This document shows, in pieces, positions 6,777 through 14,009 of a stretch of DNA of 64,000 nucleotides (its first letter is position 1; each line of letters begins with the position of its first letter). The position numbers and the translations under genes were made by a program. The notes beneath the pieces were generated by a model, which saw nothing but the letters and a program-made list of their open reading frames with translations, did no database searches and was not told the DNA's origin. The DNA is taken from contig NZ_JACHMB010000001.1 of NCBI RefSeq assembly GCF_014204795.1, forward strand, positions 9,064,501 to 9,128,500, read 5' to 3'. Source of the DNA: Nonomuraea jabiensis. Lineage in GTDB: Bacteria; Actinomycetota; Actinomycetes; Streptosporangiales; Streptosporangiaceae.

Positions 6777-7604
6777 GTGCAGGACCCAACTGTGCTCCGG
6801 CAAGCCGGCCGGTTCCTCATCGGTCCGGTCGTGGACCACCGGTACGGCGACTACCGCGGCCGGCTGATCGGCACGCAGCCGGCGCTGTTCGCCCTTGCCG
6901 CGCTGGATCCGGTGGCCGACCTGCCCGCCGTCCTGGCCGTGATGGCGGCGGTGCTGGTGGTCTCCGCGTTTCACGACACCGCCGTCAACGGACTGCCGGT
7001 ACGCCTGCTCGCCCCGGACGAGCGCGGCACCGCCAACGGCATCCAGACCGCCGCCGCGTGCCTGTCCATCCTCGTCGGCTCGGGCGGCGCCCTGCTGCTA
7101 TACACATGGCCGGGGTGGGCGGTGACGCCGGCCGCCGTGGCGGCGGTGTTCTGCGTCCCGCTCGCCGTGCCGGCCAGGTTCACCGAACCCGGCCCATGGC
7201 CAGCCGGCGATGCGGTCCCGCCCTGGCGGTCGCTGACCGGGGTGTTCCGGTCGCGCAGATCGGCGGCGTGGACGCTGCTTGTGGTGCCGCTCTCCGCCCT
7301 TGGGCTGTACCTGGCCACCGCGGTGCAGTCGGCGATGTTGCCGGCGGCCGGATGGGGGACGGAACGCATCGCGCCCGTCCGGTACACCTTCGCCCCCATG
7401 GCCGGGGCGGCCGCCACCGACGTCACCGTGCAGGTCTCCGCGCTGGGCGTGCTGCTCGGCGCGGCCGAGCTGGTGCTCGCGGGCCTCGCCGGCTACCCGC
7501 TCCTCATCGCGGCCTCCGTGCTGCTCTCCCTGGCCGGAACCGCCGTGGCCGTGCTCTGGGCCCGGCGGCACACGTACTCGAATCTCGCACCACAGAGGGG
7601 ATGA
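6777..7604 (+). CDS. Shortened MFS transporter, possibly RhtX/FptX/YbtX-like
   Basis: A 275-aa MFS protein, well short of the usual 400 or so. A GGGAGG site seven bases before the GTG at 6777 shows that translation starts here. The text enters at GPVVDHRYGDYRGRLIG, the loop after the second helix, so TM1-2 are absent. It retains GLPVRLLAPDERGTANGIQ and AVQSAMLPAAGWG, typical of siderophore-type MFS proteins related to YbtX. A second deletion seems to remove helices 7-9. The family would move a metallophore or its metal complex; this copy is probably impaired. It overlaps the next gene by ATGA and follows Zur and TetR sites. Confidence 0.6.
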   Translation: MQDPTVLRQAGRFLIGPVVDHRYGDYRGRLIGTQPALFALAALDPVADLPAVLAVMAAVLVVSAFHDTAVNGLPVRLLAPDERGTANGIQTAAACLSILVGSGGALLLYTWPGWAVTPAAVAAVFCVPLAVPARFTEPGPWPAGDAVPPWRSLTGVFRSRRSAAWTLLVVPLSALGLYLATAVQSAMLPAAGWGTERIAPVRYTFAPMAGAAATDVTVQVSALGVLLGAAELVLAGLAGYPLLIAASVLLSLAGTAVAVLWARRHTYSNLAPQRG

Positions 7605-9049
7605 CCTTGTCCACCACCCCGCGACGCAGGGGAACGTTGATCGCCGCGTTCTCCGCCACCTTCATCGCCCTGCTCGACCTCACCATCGTCGCCGTCGCGC
7701 TCCCCGCCATGCAGACCGACCTGCACACCACCATCACGGGGAGCCAGTGGATCGTCGACGCCTTCTCCATCTGCCTGGCCGCCTGCATGTTGTCCGGCGG
7801 CTCGCTGGGAGACCGGTACGGCAGGAAACGCTGGTTCCTCATCGGCATGGCGCTCTTCCTGGCCGGCTCCCTCCTCTGCGCCCTGGCGCCGACGCTGGGC
7901 TATCTGGTCGCCGGCCGCGCCGTGCAAGGGATGGCCGCGGCCCTCCTCGTCCCGGGCGCCCTGTCGATCATCGGGCAGGCCGAGCCGGACCCGGTGCGCC
8001 GAGCCCGCCTCCTCGGCTACTGGGGCATGTGCGCCAGCGCCGCCGTCCTCGCCGGGCCGATCATCGGCGGCCTCCTCGTGGACGGCTTCGGCTGGCCCGC
8101 GATCTTCCTGGTCAACCTGCCCATCGGAGCCGCCGCCATCCTGCTCGGCCGGCGGACGATCGACGAGAGCGCTGACCCCGACCACGCCGCGCTCGACCCG
8201 GCCGGCCAAGCGCTCGGCATCGTCACCCTGGCGATCCTGATCTACGCCATCATCGAGACCCGCGCCAACGGCTGGGGCTCGCTGATCACGATCATCCTGC
8301 TGGCGCTGGCCGTGGCAGCGGGGACGGCGTTCGTCATCGTCGAGTGGCGACAGGCCACGCCGATGCTGCCCGTCCGCCTCCTCGCCGACCGCCGCTTCGC
8401 GAGCGTGAACGCCGCCTCCGTCCTGCTCGGCTTCGGCGCCAACGGCGCCTTCACCCTCCTGTCGCTCTACCTCCAGCAGGCTCAGGGGCACAGCGCACTG
8501 GCCACCGGGTTGCTCCTGGCGCCCATGACGGTCGCCATCATGCCCGCTTCCGTCCTGGCCGGGCGGCTGACCGCATCCCGTGGCCCGCGCCTGCCCATGC
8601 TGCTCGGGTACGCACTCATCGGCGCGAGCCTGCTGGGCCTCGCCACGCTCGACATCGGCCGGTCCCTTCTCGCGACAGGAGCGCTCTTCGTGCTCTGCGG
8701 CATCGGCCAGGGCCTGGCCATCACCCCCGCCGTCGCCGCCGCCCTCCAACTCGTGCCACGCCAGAGATCCGGTGTCGCCTCCGCCACCGTGAACACCGCA
8801 CGCCAGGCAGGCAGCGCCCTGGGCATCGCCGTGCTCGGAACGATCCTCTCCCAGAGCCTCGCCAACGCGGATCCCACGACCTTTCAGCGGTTGTACGGCA
8901 CCGGCATGCGCGACGTCATGCTGACGGCAGGCACCGCCGTACTCGCCGGGGCCCTGCTGCTGGCCCTGCAGCGTGGATGGCGACCCGCGACTGCGGATAC
9001 GCACGAGCCACAGGCCAGGCAGAAGGATCGCATCCGCCACACACCTTGA
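7601..9049 (+). CDS. DHA2 (EmrB/QacA) family MFS exporter
   Basis: A 482-aa protein with about 14 membrane segments. Motif A is GGSLGDRYGRKRWFL, the DHA2 N-terminal signature LDLTIVAVALPAMQ is intact, and the motif C region reads GMCASAAVLAGPIIGGLLVD. By family it is a proton-driven exporter of hydrophobic or amphipathic compounds. It is translationally coupled (ATGA) to the shortened MFS gene and lies behind Zur-like and TetR-type operators, so the likely job is export of the metallophore made by the 14-33 kb genes. The substrate is inferred from context only. A 12-bp hairpin follows. Confidence 0.88.
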   Translation: MTLSTTPRRRGTLIAAFSATFIALLDLTIVAVALPAMQTDLHTTITGSQWIVDAFSICLAACMLSGGSLGDRYGRKRWFLIGMALFLAGSLLCALAPTLGYLVAGRAVQGMAAALLVPGALSIIGQAEPDPVRRARLLGYWGMCASAAVLAGPIIGGLLVDGFGWPAIFLVNLPIGAAAILLGRRTIDESADPDHAALDPAGQALGIVTLAILIYAIIETRANGWGSLITIILLALAVAAGTAFVIVEWRQATPMLPVRLLADRRFASVNAASVLLGFGANGAFTLLSLYLQQAQGHSALATGLLLAPMTVAIMPASVLAGRLTASRGPRLPMLLGYALIGASLLGLATLDIGRSLLATGALFVLCGIGQGLAITPAVAAALQLVPRQRSGVASATVNTARQAGSALGIAVLGTILSQSLANADPTTFQRLYGTGMRDVMLTAGTAVLAGALLLALQRGWRPATADTHEPQARQKDRIRHTP

Positions 9050-9054
9050 CCATG

Positions 9055-9082
9055 ACCGGTACCCGCTGTTGCGGGTACCGGT
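9055..9082. terminator. Terminator hairpin after the MFS genes
   Basis: A perfect 12-bp stem (ACCGGTACCCGC) with a TGTT loop lies six bases past the exporter stop. The 130 bp beyond it contain no recognisable gene, and the leftward transporter operon ends at 9215, so it may serve both directions. Confidence 0.75.
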
Positions 9083-9214
9083 CCAGGTACGGGGAGCGGT
9101 CACCCTGTGTCGGCACGTCGAACCTCGGGGCCTGCACGTCCAGGGTTGCCGGGCGACGTTCTCGTCGAACATCGTCGCCGTGCCGCCCGGGGCGAGGTCC
9201 CACAGGCGCACGCG

Positions 9215-10000
9215 TCAGGCGTGGGACGACTTTCGGCGGGTGTCCACTACGAGCGCGACCGCCAGACCGGTGACGGCGAGGGCGAGGGCGGGCACGACTG
9301 CGAGGCGAGGTGCGGTGACCAGCAGCGGCGTGGCGTCGCTCACCATGCCGCCCCAGTCGGTGTCGGGCGGGGGCAGCCCGATGCCGAGGAAGCTCAGGGA
9401 GGTGACCGCGATCAGCGTCCTGGCGAAGTCCGCGGTGGCGACGGTCAGAACAGGTCCGGCGATATGAGGGGCGATGGTGCGCCGGAGCAGGTAGAGCGGT
9501 GACGCGCCGATGGCCCGTACGGCCAGCACATAGTCGGCGGAGGCCACGCGCCGGGTGGCCGTACGGGCGACGAGGCCGCAGTTCACCCAGCCGAGCGGCA
9601 CGAGGGCGGCCAGGACGGTCGCGTACCCGGGCCGCAGCACGCCCACCAGCGCGAGCGCCAGCGTGAGGCCCGGCAACGCGAGCGCCACGGTGGCGGCGAA
9701 GCGCAGCAGCCGGTCGGGCAGTCCACCGGCCAGCCCCGCCGCGGCGCCGAACACCGTACCGAGAGCCGTGGTCGCCACCGTGACGGCCAGCGCGAACAGC
9801 AGGGACGTGCGGCCGGCCGCGGCCGTCCTGGTGAGGAGGTCACGGCCGAGCTGGTCGGTGCCGAGCCAGTGTTCCGCGCCGGGCGGCATCAGAGCGCGCT
9901 CCAGGTCGGGGACGTGCGGATCGTACGCCGACGCCACCGGCGTGATCAGGCAGAACAGCACGACCGAGGCGAACACCGCGATGCCGGCGCGGCCCCTCAC
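9215..10000 (-). CDS. Dipeptide/nickel-type ABC importer permease (DppC-like)
   Basis: A 261-aa inner-membrane permease of the DppC/NikC group. After TM1 comes EHWLGTDQLGRDLLTR, the diagnostic DppC motif, then about five more helices and the EAA-like loop RAIGASPLYLLRRTIAPHI that contacts the ATPase; the end SFLGIGLPPPDTDWG is also standard. It overlaps the upstream DppB gene by four bases. There is no ATPase gene on this strand; the fused ATPase at 27320-28762 is the obvious partner. Import of the metal-loaded metallophore is inferred from the Zur context. Confidence 0.9.
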   Translation of the reverse strand: MRGRAGIAVFASVVLFCLITPVASAYDPHVPDLERALMPPGAEHWLGTDQLGRDLLTRTAAAGRTSLLFALAVTVATTALGTVFGAAAGLAGGLPDRLLRFAATVALALPGLTLALALVGVLRPGYATVLAALVPLGWVNCGLVARTATRRVASADYVLAVRAIGASPLYLLRRTIAPHIAGPVLTVATADFARTLIAVTSLSFLGIGLPPPDTDWGGMVSDATPLLVTAPRLAVVPALALAVTGLAVALVVDTRRKSSHA

Positions 10001-10926
10001 CGGCGGCGCACCCGCGGGTCGACGGCCGCCAGGCAGAGCTCGACCAGAGCCAGGACCAGGACGGTCGTGACCGCCGTGACCAGCACGTACGCCTGCACAA
10101 TGGGCAGGTCGCGCTGCCTGATCGCCGACACCGCGAGCTGCCCCACCCCCGGCCAGGAGAACAGCGTCTCCACCACCACCGCGCCGGCCAGCAGGTCCGC
10201 GAGCACCATGCCGGTGGCCGTGATGGCGTTCGGCGCGGCCACGCGCAGGGCGTGAACCATGACCGCGCGCCGGCGCCGCAGTCCCTTGGCGGCCGCGAGC
10301 TTGATGAACGGTAGCCGCAAGGACTGGGCGAGGTCGGCCCGCAGCAGCCGCAGCAGCGTCGCGGCACCGGCCAGGCCGAGGGTGAGAGCGGGCAGCACCA
10401 CCGCGCCGGGGCTGCCGTCTCCGCCTGTGGGCAGTGCGCGCAGGCCGACCGCCACTATGCTGATCAGCAGGATCCCCACGATGTAGGGCGGAACGCCGGT
10501 CATCGCCACCGTCACGAGCGCGACGGCGCGACTACCGGGCGCGCGCGGCCTGAACGCGGCCCTGACCGAGACGAGCGCGGCGAGCGTGACCGAGATCAGC
10601 GCCGCCGCTCCTGCCAGCCGGAGTGTCGCCGGGACACGCGAGAGGATCTCGGCGGCGACGGGGGAGCGGTCGGTGTAGGAGTGTCCGAAGTCGCCGCGGA
10701 GCACGGCGAGCAGCCACCGCAGGTACTGGGTGAACAGCGGCTGGTCCAGGCCGAGTTCGGCGCGCAGGACCGCGACGCTGCGCGCCGACGGCTGGATGCC
10801 ACCGCGGCGCAGGATCTCCTCCGCCGGGTCCCCCGGCGCCAGCGAGGTCAGCAGGAAGACCAGCACCGACACGACCAGCAACGTGAGCAGGAGCTCCGCC
10901 GCACGTCGCAGCAGGACGGCGGTCAC
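9997..10926 (-). CDS. Dipeptide/nickel-type ABC importer permease (DppB-like)
   Basis: A 309-aa permease. The N-terminus LLTLLVVSVLVFLLTSLAPGDPAEEIL is the DppB signature, followed by LGLDQPLFTQYLRWLLAVLRGDFG and the ATPase-contact loop around KLAAAKGLRRRRAV. Start GTG 10926 overlaps the lipoprotein stop (GTGA). It pairs with the DppC-like protein encoded immediately downstream to form the pore of importer 1 of the cluster. Confidence 0.9.
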   Translation of the reverse strand: MTAVLLRRAAELLLTLLVVSVLVFLLTSLAPGDPAEEILRRGGIQPSARSVAVLRAELGLDQPLFTQYLRWLLAVLRGDFGHSYTDRSPVAAEILSRVPATLRLAGAAALISVTLAALVSVRAAFRPRAPGSRAVALVTVAMTGVPPYIVGILLISIVAVGLRALPTGGDGSPGAVVLPALTLGLAGAATLLRLLRADLAQSLRLPFIKLAAAKGLRRRRAVMVHALRVAAPNAITATGMVLADLLAGAVVVETLFSWPGVGQLAVSAIRQRDLPIVQAYVLVTAVTTVLVLALVELCLAAVDPRVRRR

Positions 10927-12464
10927 TTCAGGGGTGCCAGCTTGCCCAGGTCGACCACGTACGCCGCGTTCTGCGTCACCCCGTTGACCTTGCCGGTCGT
11001 CACGATGGGATTGTCCTGGTAGGCCAGCGGGATCATCGGGCGGTCGGTGGCGAGCAGCCGCTGGATCCGGTGGTACAGGTCGCGACGGATGGCCGGGTTC
11101 GTCTGCGCCGCGGCCTGGTCGACAAGTTCGTCGAACTCGGTGTTCCGGTAGCCGAGCTTCCGGTCGACGTTCCAGGACGCGTCCGAGCGCAGGAACCGGC
11201 GGAACAGGTAGTCGGCGTCGCCGTTGGGCACGCTGTAGGCGCTGAGGAAGAGGTCGTAGTCCCCGGCCTCCATCACGGACTTGGTGGCCTCGGCCACGGT
11301 CACCTTCGCGGGCAGGCCCGCCTGCTCGAAGGCCGCGCGCAGCACCTCGGCGATGTCGGCGTAGGGGAACTGACCGGTCTCGGCAGAGGAGATGAGGATG
11401 TTCACGGGCTTGGCAGGCGGCCCGGCGGCGGCGATCAGCTCGCGGGCCTTGCCGGGGTCGTGGCCTGCGGCGATCCCGGGGTCGGCGAGGTCACCGAAGA
11501 CCGGTGACAGGAACCCCGCCCCCGCCTTGGCCGTGCCCGCGAGCAGTCTGCCGGCGATGGCCTGACGGTCGATTGCCAGGTCTGCCGCCTCGCGCAGGCG
11601 GGGATCGGAGAACGGCTCGCGCGAGGCGTTGAAGGTCAGGTAGTGCGTCAGCACCGAGGGGCTGCGGATGACCCGGAACCCGTCGGCGACCGCCGCGACC
11701 TGCCCCGGTAGCAGCGCGCCCTTGTCGATCAGCCCGTCCACCTCACCGGCGCGCAACGCCGCGACCCGCGCGTTGGCGTCCGGGATCACCCTGACCACGA
11801 TCTTCTTGTAGGCGGGGGCGGGGCCGTAGTAGTGCGGGTTCGCGGCCAGCACGGCCTGCTGTCCCTTGGTCCAGTCGACCAGCGTGTACGGCCCCGTGCC
11901 CACCGGCTTGCCGGCGAAGTCCCCCGAGGAGGCGAACGCCTTCGGCGACTGCACCATGCTGTAGAAGCCCGCCAGCCTGCCCGGCAAGTCGGCGACGGGC
12001 TCGTTCAGGACGAACGCCACCTTGCCGTTCTCGGCGCGGACGTCGCCGAGCTTGCCGTACGCCACCTCCATGCCGGCGTCGAGGCTGAAGAACGCCGACT
12101 GGCGGGGCGCGATCCGCAGGAACCGCTTGATGTTGGCGACCACCGACTCGGCGGTCAACGGCGTCCCGTCGCTGAACGTCACGCCGTCGCGCAGCGTGAA
12201 CGTCCAGCGCCGCCCCCCGTCCGCGGCGGCCCAGGAGACTGCCAGGGCCGGGACGGGCCGTAACCTGTCGTCAACGGTCACCAAGGGCTCCCACACGCGC
12301 AGCGTCTGGTGCGTGTAGTACGGATCCCCGGGACCGGCGACCAGGTCACGCGGGGCCGCCAGAGTGAGCTGCCTCCCGTCCTGGGCGTCGGGTTCCTGAC
12401 TCCCGCATCCCGACAGGAGCGCTCCCAAGAGCATCACCAGCATGATCGCGGCTCGTCCTCGCAT
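10923..12464 (-). CDS. Substrate-binding lipoprotein of importer 1 (SBP family 5)
   Basis: A 513-aa family 5 solute-binding lipoprotein. ATG 12464 is preferred over 12476 because GGAG lies just upstream of it. The signal peptide ends in LLGALLSGCGS (lipobox LSGC). The mature part has the family 5 landmarks RRWTFTLRDGVTFSDGTPLTAESV and DPRLREAADLAIDRQAI. Related proteins bind peptides, nickel chelates and opine-type metallophores. It lies 82 bp downstream of a methyltransferase gene whose start abuts a Zur box, so it is likely co-transcribed and captures the metal-metallophore complex at the cell surface. Confidence 0.9.
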   Translation of the reverse strand: MRGRAAIMLVMLLGALLSGCGSQEPDAQDGRQLTLAAPRDLVAGPGDPYYTHQTLRVWEPLVTVDDRLRPVPALAVSWAAADGGRRWTFTLRDGVTFSDGTPLTAESVVANIKRFLRIAPRQSAFFSLDAGMEVAYGKLGDVRAENGKVAFVLNEPVADLPGRLAGFYSMVQSPKAFASSGDFAGKPVGTGPYTLVDWTKGQQAVLAANPHYYGPAPAYKKIVVRVIPDANARVAALRAGEVDGLIDKGALLPGQVAAVADGFRVIRSPSVLTHYLTFNASREPFSDPRLREAADLAIDRQAIAGRLLAGTAKAGAGFLSPVFGDLADPGIAAGHDPGKARELIAAAGPPAKPVNILISSAETGQFPYADIAEVLRAAFEQAGLPAKVTVAEATKSVMEAGDYDLFLSAYSVPNGDADYLFRRFLRSDASWNVDRKLGYRNTEFDELVDQAAAQTNPAIRRDLYHRIQRLLATDRPMIPLAYQDNPIVTTGKVNGVTQNAAYVVDLGKLAPLK

Positions 12465-12546
12465 GTGAGCTCCCATCAAAGACCCGAACCGGGCATTCCT
12501 GTGCTGAGCCTGCCGGGCCTGCCACCGGCCACGATCACCTTGTCCC

Positions 12547-13293
12547 TCACGTACCGGCTCTTTCGATGAGGTACAGGCCGAGTTCGGCCGGACCGGTGCG
12601 GGACGGCGCGAGGCCGTGCCCGCCGAGCTCCGCCCTGAGCCGCCGCTCGTCGAGCACCCACCAGGCGTAGGCCACTTCCAGCTCGTCGACGAGCTGATCA
12701 TCGTGGTAGGTGCGATACGTCATGTGCCAGGTGATCCGGTCAGGGCCTGCGGGCTCGGCACGGCCCCAGCCCTCGTACCTGCGCCGCCCGAGCCGTACGT
12801 CGGCGAACCGGGACTCCGGCACCGTCATCGGCTCGGTGGGCGGCTGCAGGTTAAGCACCGCCCGGCCGCCGGGGATGAGGCGCTCGGCGAGCAGGCTCCA
12901 GATCCGTTGCCGTCCGGCCGGGTCGAAGTGGCCGAGGACGTTCATGGCGACGACGGCGCCCAGCTTCTGCGGCAGCGCCGCCTCGAGGAAACCCTCCGGC
13001 AACACGGTCACCCGGTCACGCAACTCCGCGCTCTCGTTCACCCGCGCCAGCAGGACGGACCGCAGCGCCGCCGACGGCTCGACGGCCACGATCTCGGCCT
13101 CGGGCACCGCCTCCGCGATCACGCGGGTGCCCTGCCCTCCGCCGGCGCCCACATCGACGACCGGGCCGGTGACGTCGCGCAGCGCCTGCGACAGCGGCGG
13201 CGCCAGGGCCGCCCAGTGCGGCGCGATCATCACGTCCACGAACTCCGCCGATCGCTCGTATTGGTCTGCCACTCCCACATCCTCGCCGTACAT
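12547..13293 (-). CDS. Class I SAM-dependent methyltransferase in the metallophore cluster
   Basis: A 248-aa methyltransferase with motif I VVDVGAGGGQGTRVIAE, the acidic strand-2 end IVAVEPS, and a strand-4 motif AVVAMNVLGHF. It leads the leftward operon with importer 1. A Zur-like box touches the ATG at 13293, leaving no room for a ribosome site; either the mRNA is leaderless or translation begins at GTG 13278 or 13272 behind GAGGA. It probably methylates a heteroatom or carbon of the metallophore, in addition to the two methyltransferases at 28.7-31.3 kb; the target atom cannot be told. Confidence 0.85.
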   Translation of the reverse strand: MYGEDVGVADQYERSAEFVDVMIAPHWAALAPPLSQALRDVTGPVVDVGAGGGQGTRVIAEAVPEAEIVAVEPSAALRSVLLARVNESAELRDRVTVLPEGFLEAALPQKLGAVVAMNVLGHFDPAGRQRIWSLLAERLIPGGRAVLNLQPPTEPMTVPESRFADVRLGRRRYEGWGRAEPAGPDRITWHMTYRTYHDDQLVDELEVAYAWWVLDERRLRAELGGHGLAPSRTGPAELGLYLIERAGT

Positions 13294-13314
13294 TGATAAT
13301 CATTACCGTTTTGC
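13294..13314. promoter_or_regulatory. Zur box at the methyltransferase/His-rich divergent promoter
   Basis: TGATAATCATTACCG (13294-13308) is a Zur-type 15-mer, continued by GTTTTG to give another double-site layout. It directly abuts the minus-strand methyltransferase start and is the only Zur-like site between that gene and the plus-strand His-rich gene at 13484, so it may control both. Confidence 0.75.
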
Positions 13315-13483
13315 GAGGTTAGAGATGGGCGAAGCGATCGTCAAGAGTGCGGCCCCGGTAAAGGTCTTGCCGTCCCCAACGGCAGGCATCGAGTGGCCCA
13401 TGTCACACTCTCCGGCGTAGCGTTGTTGAGGAGACCTCCCCACATGAAGGATCACCGTGACGATTCGGTAGGGGGTGCTGGAC

Positions 13484-13786
13484 ATGGTTGTCGCCGCCGA
13501 ACACCGCCAGCATGCTGATCACGCTCATGGGCACGGCCCTGGATGTGGGCACGTGACCGTTCCGCATGCCGATCATGTCGACTACGTTCACGACGGATGC
13601 CTCCATCGCCTCCATGAGGGGCACGTGGACGAGTGCGAGCCGCAGGCGCACGTCACGCACGACGCCCATGGCCACCAGCACGGGGCCGGGTGCGGGCATG
13701 TGGCCGTCCCTCACGGTGACCATGTCGACTACATCCACGACGGACACCGCCACGCGGCACACGAAGGGCACTGGGACGACCACTGA
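13484..13786 (+). CDS. Histidine-rich tandem-repeat protein, putative metal binder
   Basis: A 100-aa, cysteine-containing, extremely His-rich protein made of two imperfect repeats: HGPGCGHVTVPHADHVDYVH (first) and HGAGCGHVAVPHGDHVDYIH (second), each followed by further H-rich text and ending GHWDDH. ATG 13484 is chosen because of the GGGGG run 8 bp upstream. The repeat unit recalls short His-rich actinobacterial proteins of unknown function. There is no signal peptide or membrane segment, so a cytoplasmic zinc buffer or chaperone is plausible. It lies between two Zur-controlled promoters of the metallophore cluster. Confidence 0.75.
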   Translation: MVVAAEHRQHADHAHGHGPGCGHVTVPHADHVDYVHDGCLHRLHEGHVDECEPQAHVTHDAHGHQHGAGCGHVAVPHGDHVDYIHDGHRHAAHEGHWDDH

Positions 13787-13913
13787 GCTTGTCCCGGCCC
13801 TCACGTAGCCGGCCTCGGCATTGGCCGGAGGCGGTGCCGGAGTTGTGTGCTGCCGACGTGCTCGTCCGTCGGCGCGAGGCTCCCATGAGCCGCCGCCGAC
13901 AGGGGTGAAATCC

Positions 13914-13940
13914 TGACAACGGTATTGATAACCGTTTTCA
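13914..13940 (+). promoter_or_regulatory. Overlapping Zur boxes upstream of the NRPS-PKS operon
   Basis: Two Zur-like 15-mers overlap: TGACAACGGTATTGA (13914-13928) and TGATAACCGTTTTCA (13926-13940). They lie 70-96 bp upstream of the NRPS start in an otherwise empty 220-bp gap, and are the best candidate switch for the whole 14-33 kb operon. Confidence 0.82.
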
Positions 13941-14009
13941 TCGATGTTAGACATGACTTCGGCCGGTTGGCCCGTGTCTTGATGCTCCGCCCTCGTTCGT
14001 GGAGGTTTG

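Noticed and set aside
9083..9214. Possible gene remnant between the MFS terminator and the importer operon
   Set aside because: One minus frame reads RLWDLAPGGTATMFDE, faintly like a WD-repeat, but it is too short to support a call.
13303..13485. Minus-strand 60-codon open frame between the Zur box and the His-rich gene
   Set aside because: It overlaps the Zur-type control region, has no ribosome site and shows no recognisable protein pattern.
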